A stretch of 64,000 nt of DNA from Micromonospora fulviviridis (GTDB lineage: Bacteria; Actinomycetota; Actinomycetes; Mycobacteriales; Micromonosporaceae), in assembly GCF_014648395.1 (NCBI RefSeq), contig NZ_BMRA01000002.1, positions 1 to 64,000 of the forward strand. The letters run 5' to 3'. The translations under genes and the position numbers were made by a program. This document shows positions 1 to 7,478 of the stretch, in pieces. The stretch's first letter is position 1, and the number at the start of each line of letters is the position of its first letter. Below the pieces are notes generated by a model. That model was not told where the DNA came from, made no database searches, and was given only the letters and a program-made list of their open reading frames with translations.

Positions 1-1
1 C

Positions 2-421
2 GGTGTGCAGGGCGCCCAGTCGAAGATCACCCTGAACGACGAGCAGACCGCCAACGCCAAGGCGATCATCGCCGCCACGAAGAAGGCCGGCCAGCCGGAG
101 CGGGCCGCGGTCATCTCGATCGCCACGTCGCTGCAGGAGTCGAAGCTGGAGAACCTGGGCCACCTCGGCGACCGCAATGACCACGACTCGCTGGGTCTGT
201 TCCAGCAGCGCCCGTCCTCGGGTTGGGGCACGCCGGAGCAGATCACCGACCCCGAGTACTCCACCCTGGCGTTCCTGAAGGGTCTGAAGCAGGTTGATGG
301 TTGGCAGGACATGCCGCTGACCGACGCCGCCCAGACCGTGCAGGTGTCGGCCTACCCGGACGCCTACGCGCAGTGGGAGCAGCAGGCCGCCGACATCGTC
401 GCCCACCACTGGAACAGCTGA
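2..421 (+). CDS. C-terminal part of an exported lysozyme-like protein (5' end outside window)
   Basis: The reading frame is open to the left edge, so only the last ~140 residues are visible; the GTG at 5 is probably internal. The segment is an all-helical domain with TSLQESKLENL followed by DSLGLFQQRPSSGWGT, and it ends in a Trp-rich helix (AQWEQQAADIVAHHW). The Glu-Ser pair in a helix followed by a Gly/Gln-rich turn resembles the catalytic-Glu region of lysozyme and transglycosylase folds. Domains of this kind recur at the C-terminus of actinobacterial exported proteins that are often annotated only as hypothetical. Cell-wall activity is an inference; without the N-terminus, export and full architecture cannot be judged. 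It converges on the next gene across a strong hairpin. Confidence 0.6.
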   Translation, partial: GVQGAQSKITLNDEQTANAKAIIAATKKAGQPERAAVISIATSLQESKLENLGHLGDRNDHDSLGLFQQRPSSGWGTPEQITDPEYSTLAFLKGLKQVDGWQDMPLTDAAQTVQVSAYPDAYAQWEQQAADIVAHHWNS

Positions 422-435
422 CCCACACAAACGAA

Positions 436-470
436 CGCTGGCCGGCACCCCGAGGGGGTGCCGGCCAGCG
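436..470. terminator. Bidirectional hairpin between convergent genes
   Basis: A perfect 16-bp stem (436-451 with 455-470) has a 3-nt GAG loop. It lies between two convergent stops, 15 nt after the first gene, and has no long T tract on either side. It probably ends both transcripts. Confidence 0.75.
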
Positions 471-481
471 GCGTCTCCGGG

Positions 482-2128
482 TCAGGCCGGGGGCAGGACG
501 AGGGTCCAGGTCGTGGTGGTCGTGCTGGCGGCCGCACCCACCGCGGCCAGGCCGCCGTAGGTGCCCGCCGGCACGCTGCTGCCCGAGTCGGCGAGGAGCC
601 CGGTCACCCGTCCGCCGCCGGTCTGGGAGCTGTTGCTGCGTACCTCGACGCCGGCCGGCGGGGTGAGCGCCGTGGACGCCCCGTCCCCGTGCATCCAGTA
701 CGACACGGCCCAGCTCTGGTCGGCGGTCACCGGCGCGTACGGGGTGATCCGCGTGGCGGTGCTGGCCGTGTCGGTGGCCCGGGCGAAGACCGGTGCGCTC
801 GGCGCGACCCCCCGGTACGCGGCCACGATCAGGTTGCCCTTGGACTGGGCGTCGAGGGCGACCCTCACCGCCGATCCGGCGTCTCCGGCGGCGGCGACCT
901 TCCACCAGGCGGTGGTGGTGGCGAAGCCACCGTCGAGCCGGTCGAGGCGGGTCCAGCCAGTGACCCCGGTCGGCTCGCCGGTGCCGGTGTGGGTGTTCTG
1001 GCTGAGCAGGAGCAGCAGCGTGTCACCCGGTTGGACGGTCGACGGCACGGTCACCGTGTGGCTGGTCCAGTTGGCGTTGGCGGTGGCCTGCCCGACGAAG
1101 GAGATCCGCTCGGGCACCGGCGCGACGGTGACGTCGAGGGTCGCGGTGCCGGTGGCGCCCCGGTCGTCGGTGACCGTGAGGGTGACCGGGTAGGTGCCGG
1201 CCGCGGCGTACGTGTGCGAGGTGGTCGGTACGGAGACGGTGTCGGCGGTGGACCCGTCGCCGAAGTCCCAGCGGTGGTCCTGGATCGCGCCGTCGGCGTC
1301 GGTGGAGCCGGCGCCGGAGAAGGTGCAGACCAGCCCGGAGCAGGACGGGGCGAGCTGGGCCACCGGCGGCTGGTTGGCGGTGCCGCCCGAGCCCTTCAGG
1401 ATCTTCACGTAGTCGATGTCGCCGGCGAAGTAGTCGCAGGTGACGTCCACGCCGTCGCACTGGCTCTTGCCACCGATGGAGAGCTGCTTGGTGTTCGCGA
1501 TGGTGCCGGTCGGCCCGGTCAGACGGCTCATCCGCACCCCGTCGACGTACATCTCGACGTAGGTGGATGTGCGGTTGCAGGTGACGGTGTGCCACTGGCC
1601 GTCGTTGATGGGCACGTCGGTGTAGCCGGTCCGGGAGGCGCCGTCGCCGCCGCGGAACAGGCACTTCGGCTTGCCGTTCGGCGCCTCGAACTTCCAGTAG
1701 CCGCCGACGGTCCCGCCCTGTCCCTTCTGGAGGATGTTCCCGAAGGAGTACGTGGTCCGGTAGCGGATGGTGAACGAGAAGTCCCCTGCGTCCGGGTTGA
1801 ACTCGGTGCTGTGCGGCACCAGGTTCACGTGGCCCGGGACGTACTCCTGGTCGGTGGGCAGGTGGGTGGCGAACCGGTGCCCGGTGGCGCCGTTGTAGAG
1901 GGCGCCGGTCACCACCTCCGCGCCGATGGTGCCGTTGCGGCCGTTGCCGCTGCTGTCCTTGAGGACGGTCGACCCGGCCGGCTCGTCCATGCTCCAGAAC
2001 GCGACGGTGCGGGTGGCGGTCGCCTGCGCGGGCGCGGCGCCGAGGGTCACCCCCGTCGCCACGAACAGGGCGGCCACGCCCAGCCGGGCGGTCGTGCGCC
2101 GCCACCGTCCCTGCCTGACTGACCGCAT
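482..2128 (-). CDS. Secreted LamG-PKD domain protein
   Basis: The ATG at 2128 was chosen over an upstream in-frame start (2341) because GGGAGG lies ~9 nt before it and the next ~30 residues form a clean Sec signal peptide (Arg-rich start, hydrophobic core, GAAPAQA). After it comes a concanavalin-like LamG domain (~30-240: AFWSMDEPAGSTVLKDSSGN, IGGKSQCDG), then a PKD domain (~255-335: WDFGDGS, SHTYAAAGTYPVTLTVTDD), then a ~190-residue beta-rich C-terminal domain (PGDTLLLLLSQN). There are no catalytic residues I recognise; LamG and PKD modules bind glycans or act as spacers. It is probably an extracellular carbohydrate-binding protein. The 548-residue product lacks a cell-wall anchor, so release into the medium is likely. 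Confidence 0.8.
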   Translation of the reverse strand: MRSVRQGRWRRTTARLGVAALFVATGVTLGAAPAQATATRTVAFWSMDEPAGSTVLKDSSGNGRNGTIGAEVVTGALYNGATGHRFATHLPTDQEYVPGHVNLVPHSTEFNPDAGDFSFTIRYRTTYSFGNILQKGQGGTVGGYWKFEAPNGKPKCLFRGGDGASRTGYTDVPINDGQWHTVTCNRTSTYVEMYVDGVRMSRLTGPTGTIANTKQLSIGGKSQCDGVDVTCDYFAGDIDYVKILKGSGGTANQPPVAQLAPSCSGLVCTFSGAGSTDADGAIQDHRWDFGDGSTADTVSVPTTSHTYAAAGTYPVTLTVTDDRGATGTATLDVTVAPVPERISFVGQATANANWTSHTVTVPSTVQPGDTLLLLLSQNTHTGTGEPTGVTGWTRLDRLDGGFATTTAWWKVAAAGDAGSAVRVALDAQSKGNLIVAAYRGVAPSAPVFARATDTASTATRITPYAPVTADQSWAVSYWMHGDGASTALTPPAGVEVRSNSSQTGGGRVTGLLADSGSSVPAGTYGGLAAVGAAASTTTTTWTLVLPPA

Positions 2129-2378
2129 ACGATCGCCTCCCTGATCCACGGGCCCCACCCTGTCACGCGCCGGGCCAGCGGCTCCATAACCCGTTGGGCG
2201 GATCCGTACCAGGTCCTCCGTGCGGTCGGGCGACCGATGTGGCCAGTGGCCGGCGACCCGGTGGACGCCCGCACCGGGCGACCGGCCGGGCGGGTCCACC
2301 GATGTCGGCGGGTGCCGGGCCCAAGCGAGAAGGCCCGCCACCGCCTGCGGTGACGAGCCTTCGTGTCGCTCGGAAAGC

Positions 2379-2453
2379 TGGTGGGCGATACTGGGTTTGA
2401 ACCAGTGACCTCTTCCGTGTCAAGGAAGCGCGCTCCCACTGCGCCAATCGCCC
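2379..2453 (-). tRNA. tRNA-Val (GAC), copy 1
   Basis: A complete cloverleaf of 75 nt reads on the minus strand. Acceptor GGGCGAT pairs with ATCGCCC, the anticodon stem CTTCC/GGAAG encloses TTGACAC (anticodon GAC), the T arm contains GGTTCAAAC, and the 3' ACCA is encoded. It is identical over its full length to the copy at 5032-5106. Confidence 0.97.
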
Positions 2454-2509
2454 GCGCGCTCGCCGGATGAAAGCACCGGCGACGGTCGGCCCGCGAGGGG
2501 CGGATCGCG

Positions 2510-2582
2510 AGCGGACGACGGGATTCGAACCCGCGACCCTCACCTTGGCAAGGTGATGCGCTACCAGCTGCGCTACGTCCGC
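2510..2582 (-). tRNA. tRNA-Gly (GCC), copy 1
   Basis: A 73-nt cloverleaf lies on the minus strand. Acceptor GCGGACG pairs with CGTCCGC, the anticodon stem TCACC/GGTGA encloses TTGCCAA (anticodon GCC), and the T loop is GGTTCGAAT. CCA is not encoded. It lies 56 nt upstream of tRNA-Val, presumably in one transcript, and is identical to 5226-5298. Confidence 0.97.
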
Positions 2583-2779
2583 GTTGTCGCCGGCTCGCGT
2601 CGGCGACGGGTGCAACTGTACCCGACGACAAGATCGCCGCGCGTCGGGCCCCCGTCGGGTCCGCGGCGGCGACCGGGGCAGCCGAGGGGTGACCGCCGCC
2701 ACAGGCGGGTGATTGCGCTGCTCGCCGCCGGGGTACTGACTGCTGCGACAGCACAACCGTCCCCCCGAAGGAGGCTGTC

Positions 2780-3019
2780 GTGGGTATCGGAACGAGTATT
2801 TTCCTGATCGCGGTGGGCGCGATCCTCACCTTCGCGCTGGACGCCAGCATCGGCGGGGTCAACCTGGACGTCGTCGGCTGGATCCTGATGGCGGCAGGTG
2901 TCCTGGGCCTGATCATGACGACGCTGGTCTGGGGTCGCCGCCGCGAGGTGGTCACCACCGCCGAGCCGGTCGAGTACCGGCGGGTCGAGGAGCGTCGGGA
3001 CGTGGCCCCGCCGCTCTGA
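2780..3019 (+). CDS. Small two-TM membrane protein, DUF6458-like
   Basis: This 79-residue protein starts at GTG 2780 with a strong AAGGAGG 5 nt upstream. It has two hydrophobic helices (residues ~4-19 and ~27-48, IGGVNLDVVGWILMAAGVLG) followed by a charged cytoplasmic tail (RRREVVTT...RRVEERRDV). The conserved GxNLDxVGWILMxAG core is typical of the DUF6458 family, which is widespread in actinobacteria and of unknown function. The gene stands alone and ends at a strong hairpin. Nothing in the context suggests a partner. Confidence 0.8.
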   Translation: MGIGTSIFLIAVGAILTFALDASIGGVNLDVVGWILMAAGVLGLIMTTLVWGRRREVVTTAEPVEYRRVEERRDVAPPL

Positions 3020-3065
3020 TCCACAACTGAAGGGGCCGACGGAGCTGATCGGTCCCCGGTCGCGT

Positions 3066-3101
3066 GCGAAACGGGGGCGCCGCCCGGCGCCCCCGTTTCG
3101 C
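3066..3101. terminator. Bidirectional hairpin terminator
   Basis: A perfect 16-bp stem (3066-3081 with 3086-3101) closes a 4-nt loop between two convergent genes. The central G/C block is flanked by AAA and TTT within the stem, so it works as a terminator in both directions. Confidence 0.8.
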
Positions 3102-3109
3102 GTGCCCGG

Positions 3110-3928
3110 TCAGCGCATCAGGTCGTTCAGCGTGCCGTAGTCGAGCGCGTCGGCCAGGGCGCCGTACGTCCCGGCGGTGAACGCCTCCTCGGCGGCCCGC
3201 CGGGCCACCGCGTACGCGGCCTCGGCGACCGAGGAGCCGAGGCTGACCCGGGCCACCCCGAGCTTCGCCAGCGCCGCCACCGGCGGGGCGCCCGGCCCGG
3301 TCAGCACGTTCAGCGGGGCCGGGATCGCGGCGACCAGGGCGGCCACGGTGTCCGGGTCGACCACCCCGGGCACGAAGATCCCGTCCGCCCCGGCGGCCAG
3401 GTACGCCCCGGCCCGCGCCACCGTCTCCTCGATCCCGCCGACGCCGCGCAGGAAGGTGTCGACGCGCGCGTTGACGTACAGCGGGATCCCGGCCCGGTCC
3501 GCGGCGGACCGGACGGCGGCCAGCCGGGCGCACTGCTCCTCGACCGGGCGCAGCGGCGCGCCACCCTCGGCGTGGCGGGCGTCCTCGACGTTCACCCCGA
3601 CGGCACCCGCGGCGAGCACCGCGGCCACGGTCGCGGCGACCTCGTCGGCGGTGTCGCCGTACCCGGATTCGATGTCGGCGGTGACCGGCAGCGGCACCGC
3701 GGCGGCGACGCGGCGGATGACGTCGACGGCGGTCTCGCGGCCGAGGGCGTCACCGTCCGGGACGCCGCGGCTCCACGCGACGCCCGCGCTGGTGGTGGCC
3801 ACGGCGCGGGCGCCGGCCGCGGCGACGATCCGGGCGCTCGCCGCGTCCCAGGCGTTGACCAGGACCAGCGGCTCGCCGGGGACGTGCAGGGAGCGGAAGT
3901 GCAGGGCTCGGGCGTGGTGTTCGTTCAC
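3110..3928 (-). CDS. Isocitrate lyase/PEP mutase family protein
   Basis: This 272-residue TIM-barrel enzyme carries the superfamily's substrate and metal motifs: NAWDAASARIVAAAGARAVATTSAG (shown here split as NAWDAASA and TTSAGVAWSRG), ADIESGYG, VNVEDA, and NARVDTFLRG. It lacks the KKCGH catalytic loop of true isocitrate lyase, so it belongs to the 2-methylisocitrate lyase/oxaloacetate decarboxylase/phosphonomutase-like branch; the substrate cannot be assigned. I chose GTG 3928 because homologues begin shortly before the NAWD motif and the longer frame runs through the divergent promoter. It is transcribed away from an ArsR-type gene across a 20-bp palindrome, so it is probably that regulator's target. 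Confidence 0.8.
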   Translation of the reverse strand: MNEHHARALHFRSLHVPGEPLVLVNAWDAASARIVAAAGARAVATTSAGVAWSRGVPDGDALGRETAVDVIRRVAAAVPLPVTADIESGYGDTADEVAATVAAVLAAGAVGVNVEDARHAEGGAPLRPVEEQCARLAAVRSAADRAGIPLYVNARVDTFLRGVGGIEETVARAGAYLAAGADGIFVPGVVDPDTVAALVAAIPAPLNVLTGPGAPPVAALAKLGVARVSLGSSVAEAAYAVARRAAEEAFTAGTYGALADALDYGTLNDLMR

Positions 3929-3961
3929 CCGGTCAGTCTCCGGCGGCGGCGCCGGTCGCCG

Positions 3962-3967
3962 TAATGT
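3962..3967 (+). promoter_or_regulatory. Probable -10 of the ArsR-type gene
   Basis: TAATGT fits the actinobacterial TANNNT rule and overlaps the left arm of the palindrome that follows. The start would fall inside the operator, giving a short leader to the GTG at 3999. Confidence 0.45.
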
Positions 3968-3985
3968 TTCAGCCCTGGCTGAAAC
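3966..3985. promoter_or_regulatory. Palindromic operator between divergent genes
   Basis: GTTTCAGCC and GGCTGAAAC form perfect 9-bp arms separated by CT. The site lies midway between the divergent starts at 3928 and 3999 and overlaps a -10 candidate. Its size and symmetry suit a dimeric winged-helix repressor, most simply the adjacent ArsR-type protein acting on itself and on the PEP-mutase-like gene. Confidence 0.7.
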
Positions 3986-3998
3986 GAAGGGGGGCGGC

Positions 3999-4979
3999 GT
4001 GGTCGCGATCGGGCTGTCGGCGGGCGGCGTGGCGCGGGTCCGCTTCGCGCTCTCCTGCCTCTGGGAGGTGATGGCCGGCGTCCGGGTGCTGCGCGACCCG
4101 GGCCGGCACGCGATCCACCTGCCGTGGGCCAACCGGGTCCGGCCGCGGCTGGCCGAGGCGGGGCTGCTCGACCCGGACGCCGGCCTGCTCCGGCAGCTCG
4201 TCCCGCCCGCGCCGGGCTACCTGCCGGACTTCCTCACCCCGCCGCCGGCCGGCCTCGCACCGGACCTGGACCAGGAACTGGCGGTGCTCCGCGCCACCCC
4301 GCCCGAGACGGTCCGCGGCCAGCTCGATCTCTGTCCCGGCCCGCGGCCGGCGGCGGTGGCCGCCCTGTACGCCGACCCGGACGCCGGGCTGCGCCGGCTC
4401 GCGGAGGAGATCGCTACGTACTGGCGGCTGGCCGTGGCGCGCGACTGGCCCCGGATCCGGGCCGTGCTGGACGCCGAGGTGTTCCACCGGGCCCGGCGGC
4501 TGGCCGAGGACGGCGCGGCCGGGCTCCTCAACGACCTGCACGAGCGGGTCCGCTGGGAGGGCGACGCCCTGCTGATCAACCAGCGCCACTGCGCCGCCCC
4601 GGACGTGCCGGACGGCAGTGGGCTGGTCCTGGTGCCCTCGGTCTTCGTCTGGCCGTCGGTGCTCAGCATCGCGGCCGGCGACGTCCCGCAGCTGGCCTAT
4701 CCGGCGCGGGGGGTCGGCGGGCTGTGGGAGTGCCCGGCGGAGGCCCCGGACGCGTTGGGCGCGGTGCTCGGCCGGGGCCGGGCGCGGCTGCTCGCCGCGC
4801 TGGACGCGCCGCGGTCGACGACTGAGCTGGCCCGGCGTACCGGGCTGTCCCCGGCCGGGGTGTCGCAGCACCTCACCGCGCTGCGGGCGGCCGGCCTCGT
4901 GGTGACGCACCGGCAGGGCCGGTCGCTGCTGAGCAGCCGGACGGCCGTGGCCGAGGCGCTGCTGGGCGCGTCGGTGTGA
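3999..4979 (+). CDS. ArsR-type winged-helix regulator with DUF5937-like N-terminal domain
   Basis: This protein is ~326 residues. The N-terminal ~220 residues start with RVRFALSCLWEVMAGVRVLR, which resembles the DUF5937 module found on actinobacterial ArsR proteins. The last ~85 residues are a winged helix (RSTTELARRTGLSPAGVSQH then LTALRAAGLVVTHRQGRSLL). No Cys-based metal site is visible, so a small-molecule ligand is more likely than a metal. GTG 3999 follows a purine-rich GAAGGGGGG; upstream starts would run through the operator. Known proteins of this layout repress neighbouring genes. Here the divergent PEP-mutase-like gene and the 20-bp palindrome are the obvious target. Confidence 0.8.
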   Translation: MVAIGLSAGGVARVRFALSCLWEVMAGVRVLRDPGRHAIHLPWANRVRPRLAEAGLLDPDAGLLRQLVPPAPGYLPDFLTPPPAGLAPDLDQELAVLRATPPETVRGQLDLCPGPRPAAVAALYADPDAGLRRLAEEIATYWRLAVARDWPRIRAVLDAEVFHRARRLAEDGAAGLLNDLHERVRWEGDALLINQRHCAAPDVPDGSGLVLVPSVFVWPSVLSIAAGDVPQLAYPARGVGGLWECPAEAPDALGAVLGRGRARLLAALDAPRSTTELARRTGLSPAGVSQHLTALRAAGLVVTHRQGRSLLSSRTAVAEALLGASV

Positions 4980-4996
4980 TCGGCCCGGGAAACGCC

Positions 4997-5027
4997 AGAG
5001 GCCGTGTCGATGATCGACACGGCCTCT
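4997..5027. terminator. Hairpin between ArsR-type gene and tRNA cluster
   Basis: A 14-bp perfect stem (4997-5010 with 5014-5027) has a TGA loop. It lies between the + strand stop at 4979 and the 3' end of tRNA-Val at 5032, so it can end both the mRNA and the tRNA precursor. Confidence 0.75.
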
Positions 5028-5031
5028 GCGC

Positions 5032-5106
5032 TGGTGGGCGATACTGGGTTTGAACCAGTGACCTCTTCCGTGTCAAGGAAGCGCGCTCCCACTGCGCCAA
5101 TCGCCC
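5032..5106 (-). tRNA. tRNA-Val (GAC), copy 2
   Basis: This is a 75-nt minus-strand cloverleaf with anticodon GAC and an encoded CCA. It is the last gene of a Gly-Cys-Val tRNA transcript and is identical in every base to 2379-2453. Confidence 0.97.
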
Positions 5107-5120
5107 TCGCTCAACTGCCG

Positions 5121-5191
5121 AGGTGGAGACGGGATTTGAACCCGTGTACACGGCTTTGCAGGCCGTTGCCTCGCCTCTCGGCCACTCCACC
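5121..5191 (-). tRNA. tRNA-Cys (GCA)
   Basis: This is a 71-nt minus-strand cloverleaf. Acceptor GGTGGAG pairs with CTCCACC, and the anticodon stem ACGGC/GCCGT encloses CTGCAAA (anticodon GCA). CCA is not encoded. It lies between Gly and Val and is the only member of the cluster without a second copy in the window. Confidence 0.97.
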
Positions 5192-5225
5192 GAGGTTGCC
5201 CCCGACATGCGTGGCGGCAGCTCCG

Positions 5226-5298
5226 AGCGGACGACGGGATTCGAACCCGCGACCCTCACCTTGGCAAGGTGATGCGCTACCAGCTGCGCTACGTCCGC
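5226..5298 (-). tRNA. tRNA-Gly (GCC), copy 2
   Basis: This is a 73-nt minus-strand cloverleaf with anticodon GCC and no encoded CCA. It is the first gene of the Gly-Cys-Val transcript and is identical to 2510-2582. Confidence 0.97.
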
Positions 5299-5568
5299 GT
5301 GCCCCCGGAGTTATCCGGTGACGGATGAGAACTTTAGCCGAGGCCGGGAACGGTTGCCAAATCGGGTCCCCTTTCGGGCGCGTCCGGGTGACGCGGTTCC
5401 CGGCGCCCGGAGCTTCCTAGGAGCCTGGGTGGCAGGTGAGCGGGCGTCTCGCGGCCCGCCGACCTGCGGATCCACCCTCCTGACACGCCGCTGAGGCACT
5501 GTCCGGGATCCGACTGCCGCACGACGGACCGGCCGCTTCGGTAACTCCTCGTGGTCAATCGGATGGGC

Positions 5569-5574
5569 TACGGT
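5569..5574 (+). promoter_or_regulatory. -10 element of a probable leaderless TetR transcript
   Basis: TACGGT ends 7 nt before the GTG at 5582, which places the transcription start at or next to the start codon. There is no Shine-Dalgarno sequence in between. Confidence 0.5.
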
Positions 5575-5581
5575 AACCAGC

Positions 5582-6184
5582 GTGACGAGACGTGCCGCCG
5601 AGATCCGCCTGGACGCGCTACTGCGCACGGCCTGTGAGGTGATCGCGGAACGGGGTCTCGCCAACACCCGCACGGCCGACGTGGCCGAGGCCGCCGGGGT
5701 CAGCCAGGCCCTGGTCTTCTACCACTTCGCCACCAAGGACCGGATGCTCGCGCAGGCGTTCGCCTACGCCGTCGAGCAGGACCTGAACCGGCTCGACACG
5801 GTGGTCCGCTCCAGCGCCCCGCCGCTGACCAAGCTCCGCCGGATGCTCCGCCTCTACGCCCCGGCCGGCCGGTCGACCTCCTGGTCGATGTGGATCGACG
5901 GCTGGGCGGAGTCGCTGCGCACCCCGGAGCTGGAGAAGCTCTCCCGCCGGCTGGACCTGCGGTGGCGCCGGGACCTGGCCACGGTGATCGCCGACGGTGT
6001 GGCCGACGGCACCTTCGACTGCCCCGACCCGGCCGGCGCAGCCTGGCGGATCAGCGCGGTGATGGACGGCCTCGCGGTGCAGCTCGCGGTGCACGAACGA
6101 GTGATCACCCGCCGGCAGATCGCAGAGTGGGTCCGCCTCGTCGCGGCCCGCGAGCTGGGCCTGGAACCGGCCCAGCTCGACTGA
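5582..6184 (+). CDS. TetR/AcrR family regulator
   Basis: This is a 200-residue protein. Residues ~5-55 form the TetR helix-turn-helix (TACEVIAERGLANTRTADVA then EAAGVSQALVFYHFATKDRM). The remainder is a helical ligand-binding domain of the BetI/TetR_C_6 kind with a Trp-rich segment (TSWSMWIDGWAESLRTPELE). GTG 5582 is preceded by a -10 but no ribosome site, so the message is probably leaderless. It converges on alkB 12 nt away. TetR proteins often regulate neighbours, and the 25-bp inverted repeat upstream of alkB is a candidate site, but an effect on alkB is inference only. Confidence 0.9.
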   Translation: MTRRAAEIRLDALLRTACEVIAERGLANTRTADVAEAAGVSQALVFYHFATKDRMLAQAFAYAVEQDLNRLDTVVRSSAPPLTKLRRMLRLYAPAGRSTSWSMWIDGWAESLRTPELEKLSRRLDLRWRRDLATVIADGVADGTFDCPDPAGAAWRISAVMDGLAVQLAVHERVITRRQIAEWVRLVAARELGLEPAQLD

Positions 6185-6195
6185 ACGCCCCGGGG

Positions 6196-7368
6196 TCACC
6201 CGGCAAGACGCTCGGCGGCCGCGGCGCGTCGCCGGCGCTCCCGCAGCCGGTCCCGGGCCGGCGGGTGGACGTTCGCCAGCTCCAGGTCGCCGCCGTAGTG
6301 GGCGAGCACCCGGTGGTCCATCACCCGCCGCCAGACCGGCGGCAGCAGCGCGGCGACCACCATGGTGGCGTAGCCGGCGGGCAGCTGCGGGGAGGCGTCG
6401 AAGCTGCGCAGCGCCTGGTAGCGGCGCAGCGGGTTGGCGTGGTGGTCGCTGTGCCGCTGGAGCTGGAAGAGGAAGACGTTGGTGACCGTCCGGTCGCTGT
6501 TCCAGCTGTGCCGGGGATCGACCCTCTCGTAGCGGCCGGCGGCGGTGCGCTGCCGGGCCAGCCCGTAGTGCTCCAGGTAGTTGACCACCTCCAGCAGGGA
6601 GAAGCCGACCACCGCCTGGAGCGCGAGGAAGACCAGCACGCCGGGGCCGAAGGCGACCGCCAGCACGGCGTAGAGCAGCACGGTCATCGCCCAGGCGTTG
6701 AGCACGTCGTTACGCCAGGTCCAGGGGGTACGGCCACGCAGGCGCAGCCGGCTGCTCTCCAGCCGCCAGGCCGAGCGCAGGCTGCCCCAGACCGTACGCG
6801 GCCAGAACGCCCAGAACGTCTCGCCCAGCCGGGAGCTGGCCGGGTCCTCCGGGGTGGCGACCCGGGTGTGGTGACCCCGGTTGTGTTCGACGTGGAAGTG
6901 CCCGTAGCCGGTCGGCGCGAGGGCGATCCGGGAGAGCCAGCGTTCCGCCGCCTCGCGCTTGTGGCCCAGCTCGTGGGCGGTGTTGATGGCGATGCCGTCG
7001 ACCACCCCGACGGTGGCGACCAGGCCGGCGGCGGCCGGCCAGGAGAGCCCGCCGTACGTCCACACGGCGCAGCAGAGCACCAGGGCGGCGTACTGGGCGG
7101 GCAGGTAGAGGTAGGTGAGCCAGCGGTAGTAGCCGTCGGCCTGGAGCGCCGGGACCACCTCCTCCGGCGGGTTCTCCCGGTCGTCCCCGATGAGCAGGTC
7201 GACCACGGGGATGACGCCGAAGACCACCGCCGGGGTGAGCCACCAGGCCCAGCCGGCGCCGGTCGCGTGCCAGAGCGACCAGGCGATGAAGGGCAGCGCG
7301 GGAACGAGCAGGGCGAGCGGCCAGAGCGGCTTGCGGGTGTCCCGCCAGGGGACGGTGTCGGTGCCCAT
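6196..7368 (-). CDS. alkB: Alkane 1-monooxygenase (AlkB)
   Basis: This is an integral-membrane non-haem di-iron hydroxylase of 390 residues that oxidises terminal methyl groups of medium-chain alkanes using rubredoxin-supplied electrons. The histidine boxes are all present: HELGHK (~residue 139), EHNRGHH (~167) and LQRHSDHH (~310), plus the AlkB-specific NYLEHYGL. Several hydrophobic helices flank the boxes (for example residues ~15-60 and ~215-265). ATG 7368 has GGAGG 7 nt upstream. No rubredoxin or rubredoxin reductase gene lies nearby, unlike many actinobacterial alkB loci. Xylene monooxygenase and fatty-acid desaturase relatives share the boxes, but NYLEHYGL favours AlkB. Confidence 0.9.
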   Translation of the reverse strand: MGTDTVPWRDTRKPLWPLALLVPALPFIAWSLWHATGAGWAWWLTPAVVFGVIPVVDLLIGDDRENPPEEVVPALQADGYYRWLTYLYLPAQYAALVLCCAVWTYGGLSWPAAAGLVATVGVVDGIAINTAHELGHKREAAERWLSRIALAPTGYGHFHVEHNRGHHTRVATPEDPASSRLGETFWAFWPRTVWGSLRSAWRLESSRLRLRGRTPWTWRNDVLNAWAMTVLLYAVLAVAFGPGVLVFLALQAVVGFSLLEVVNYLEHYGLARQRTAAGRYERVDPRHSWNSDRTVTNVFLFQLQRHSDHHANPLRRYQALRSFDASPQLPAGYATMVVAALLPPVWRRVMDHRVLAHYGGDLELANVHPPARDRLRERRRRAAAAERLAG

Positions 7369-7422
7369 CGGCAGCCTCCGATCCGTGAACTCCTGTCCAG
7401 ACTGTGGCAGGCGTCACGCCGT

Positions 7423-7447
7423 TTTACAAGAGGCCAGTTTTTGTAAA
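7423..7447. promoter_or_regulatory. Inverted repeat upstream of alkB
   Basis: TTTACAA and TTGTAAA (7423-7429, 7441-7447) are separated by 11 nt, 55-79 nt upstream of the alkB start. It is one of the few A/T-rich spots in the region. It is a candidate operator, possibly for the nearby TetR protein. Confidence 0.5.
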
Positions 7448-7478
7448 CCAGTCACCGACGCGGCGACGGACGTGATCC

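Noticed and set aside
458..2122. 554-residue + strand frame opposite the LamG/PKD gene
   Set aside because: It is Gly/Val/Arg-rich, has no domain, and mirrors a gene with a signal peptide and clear domains. It is a composition artefact of high G+C.
2194..2756. Short frames overlapping the tRNA genes
   Set aside because: The tRNA cloverleaves explain the sequence and the frames have no coding signal.
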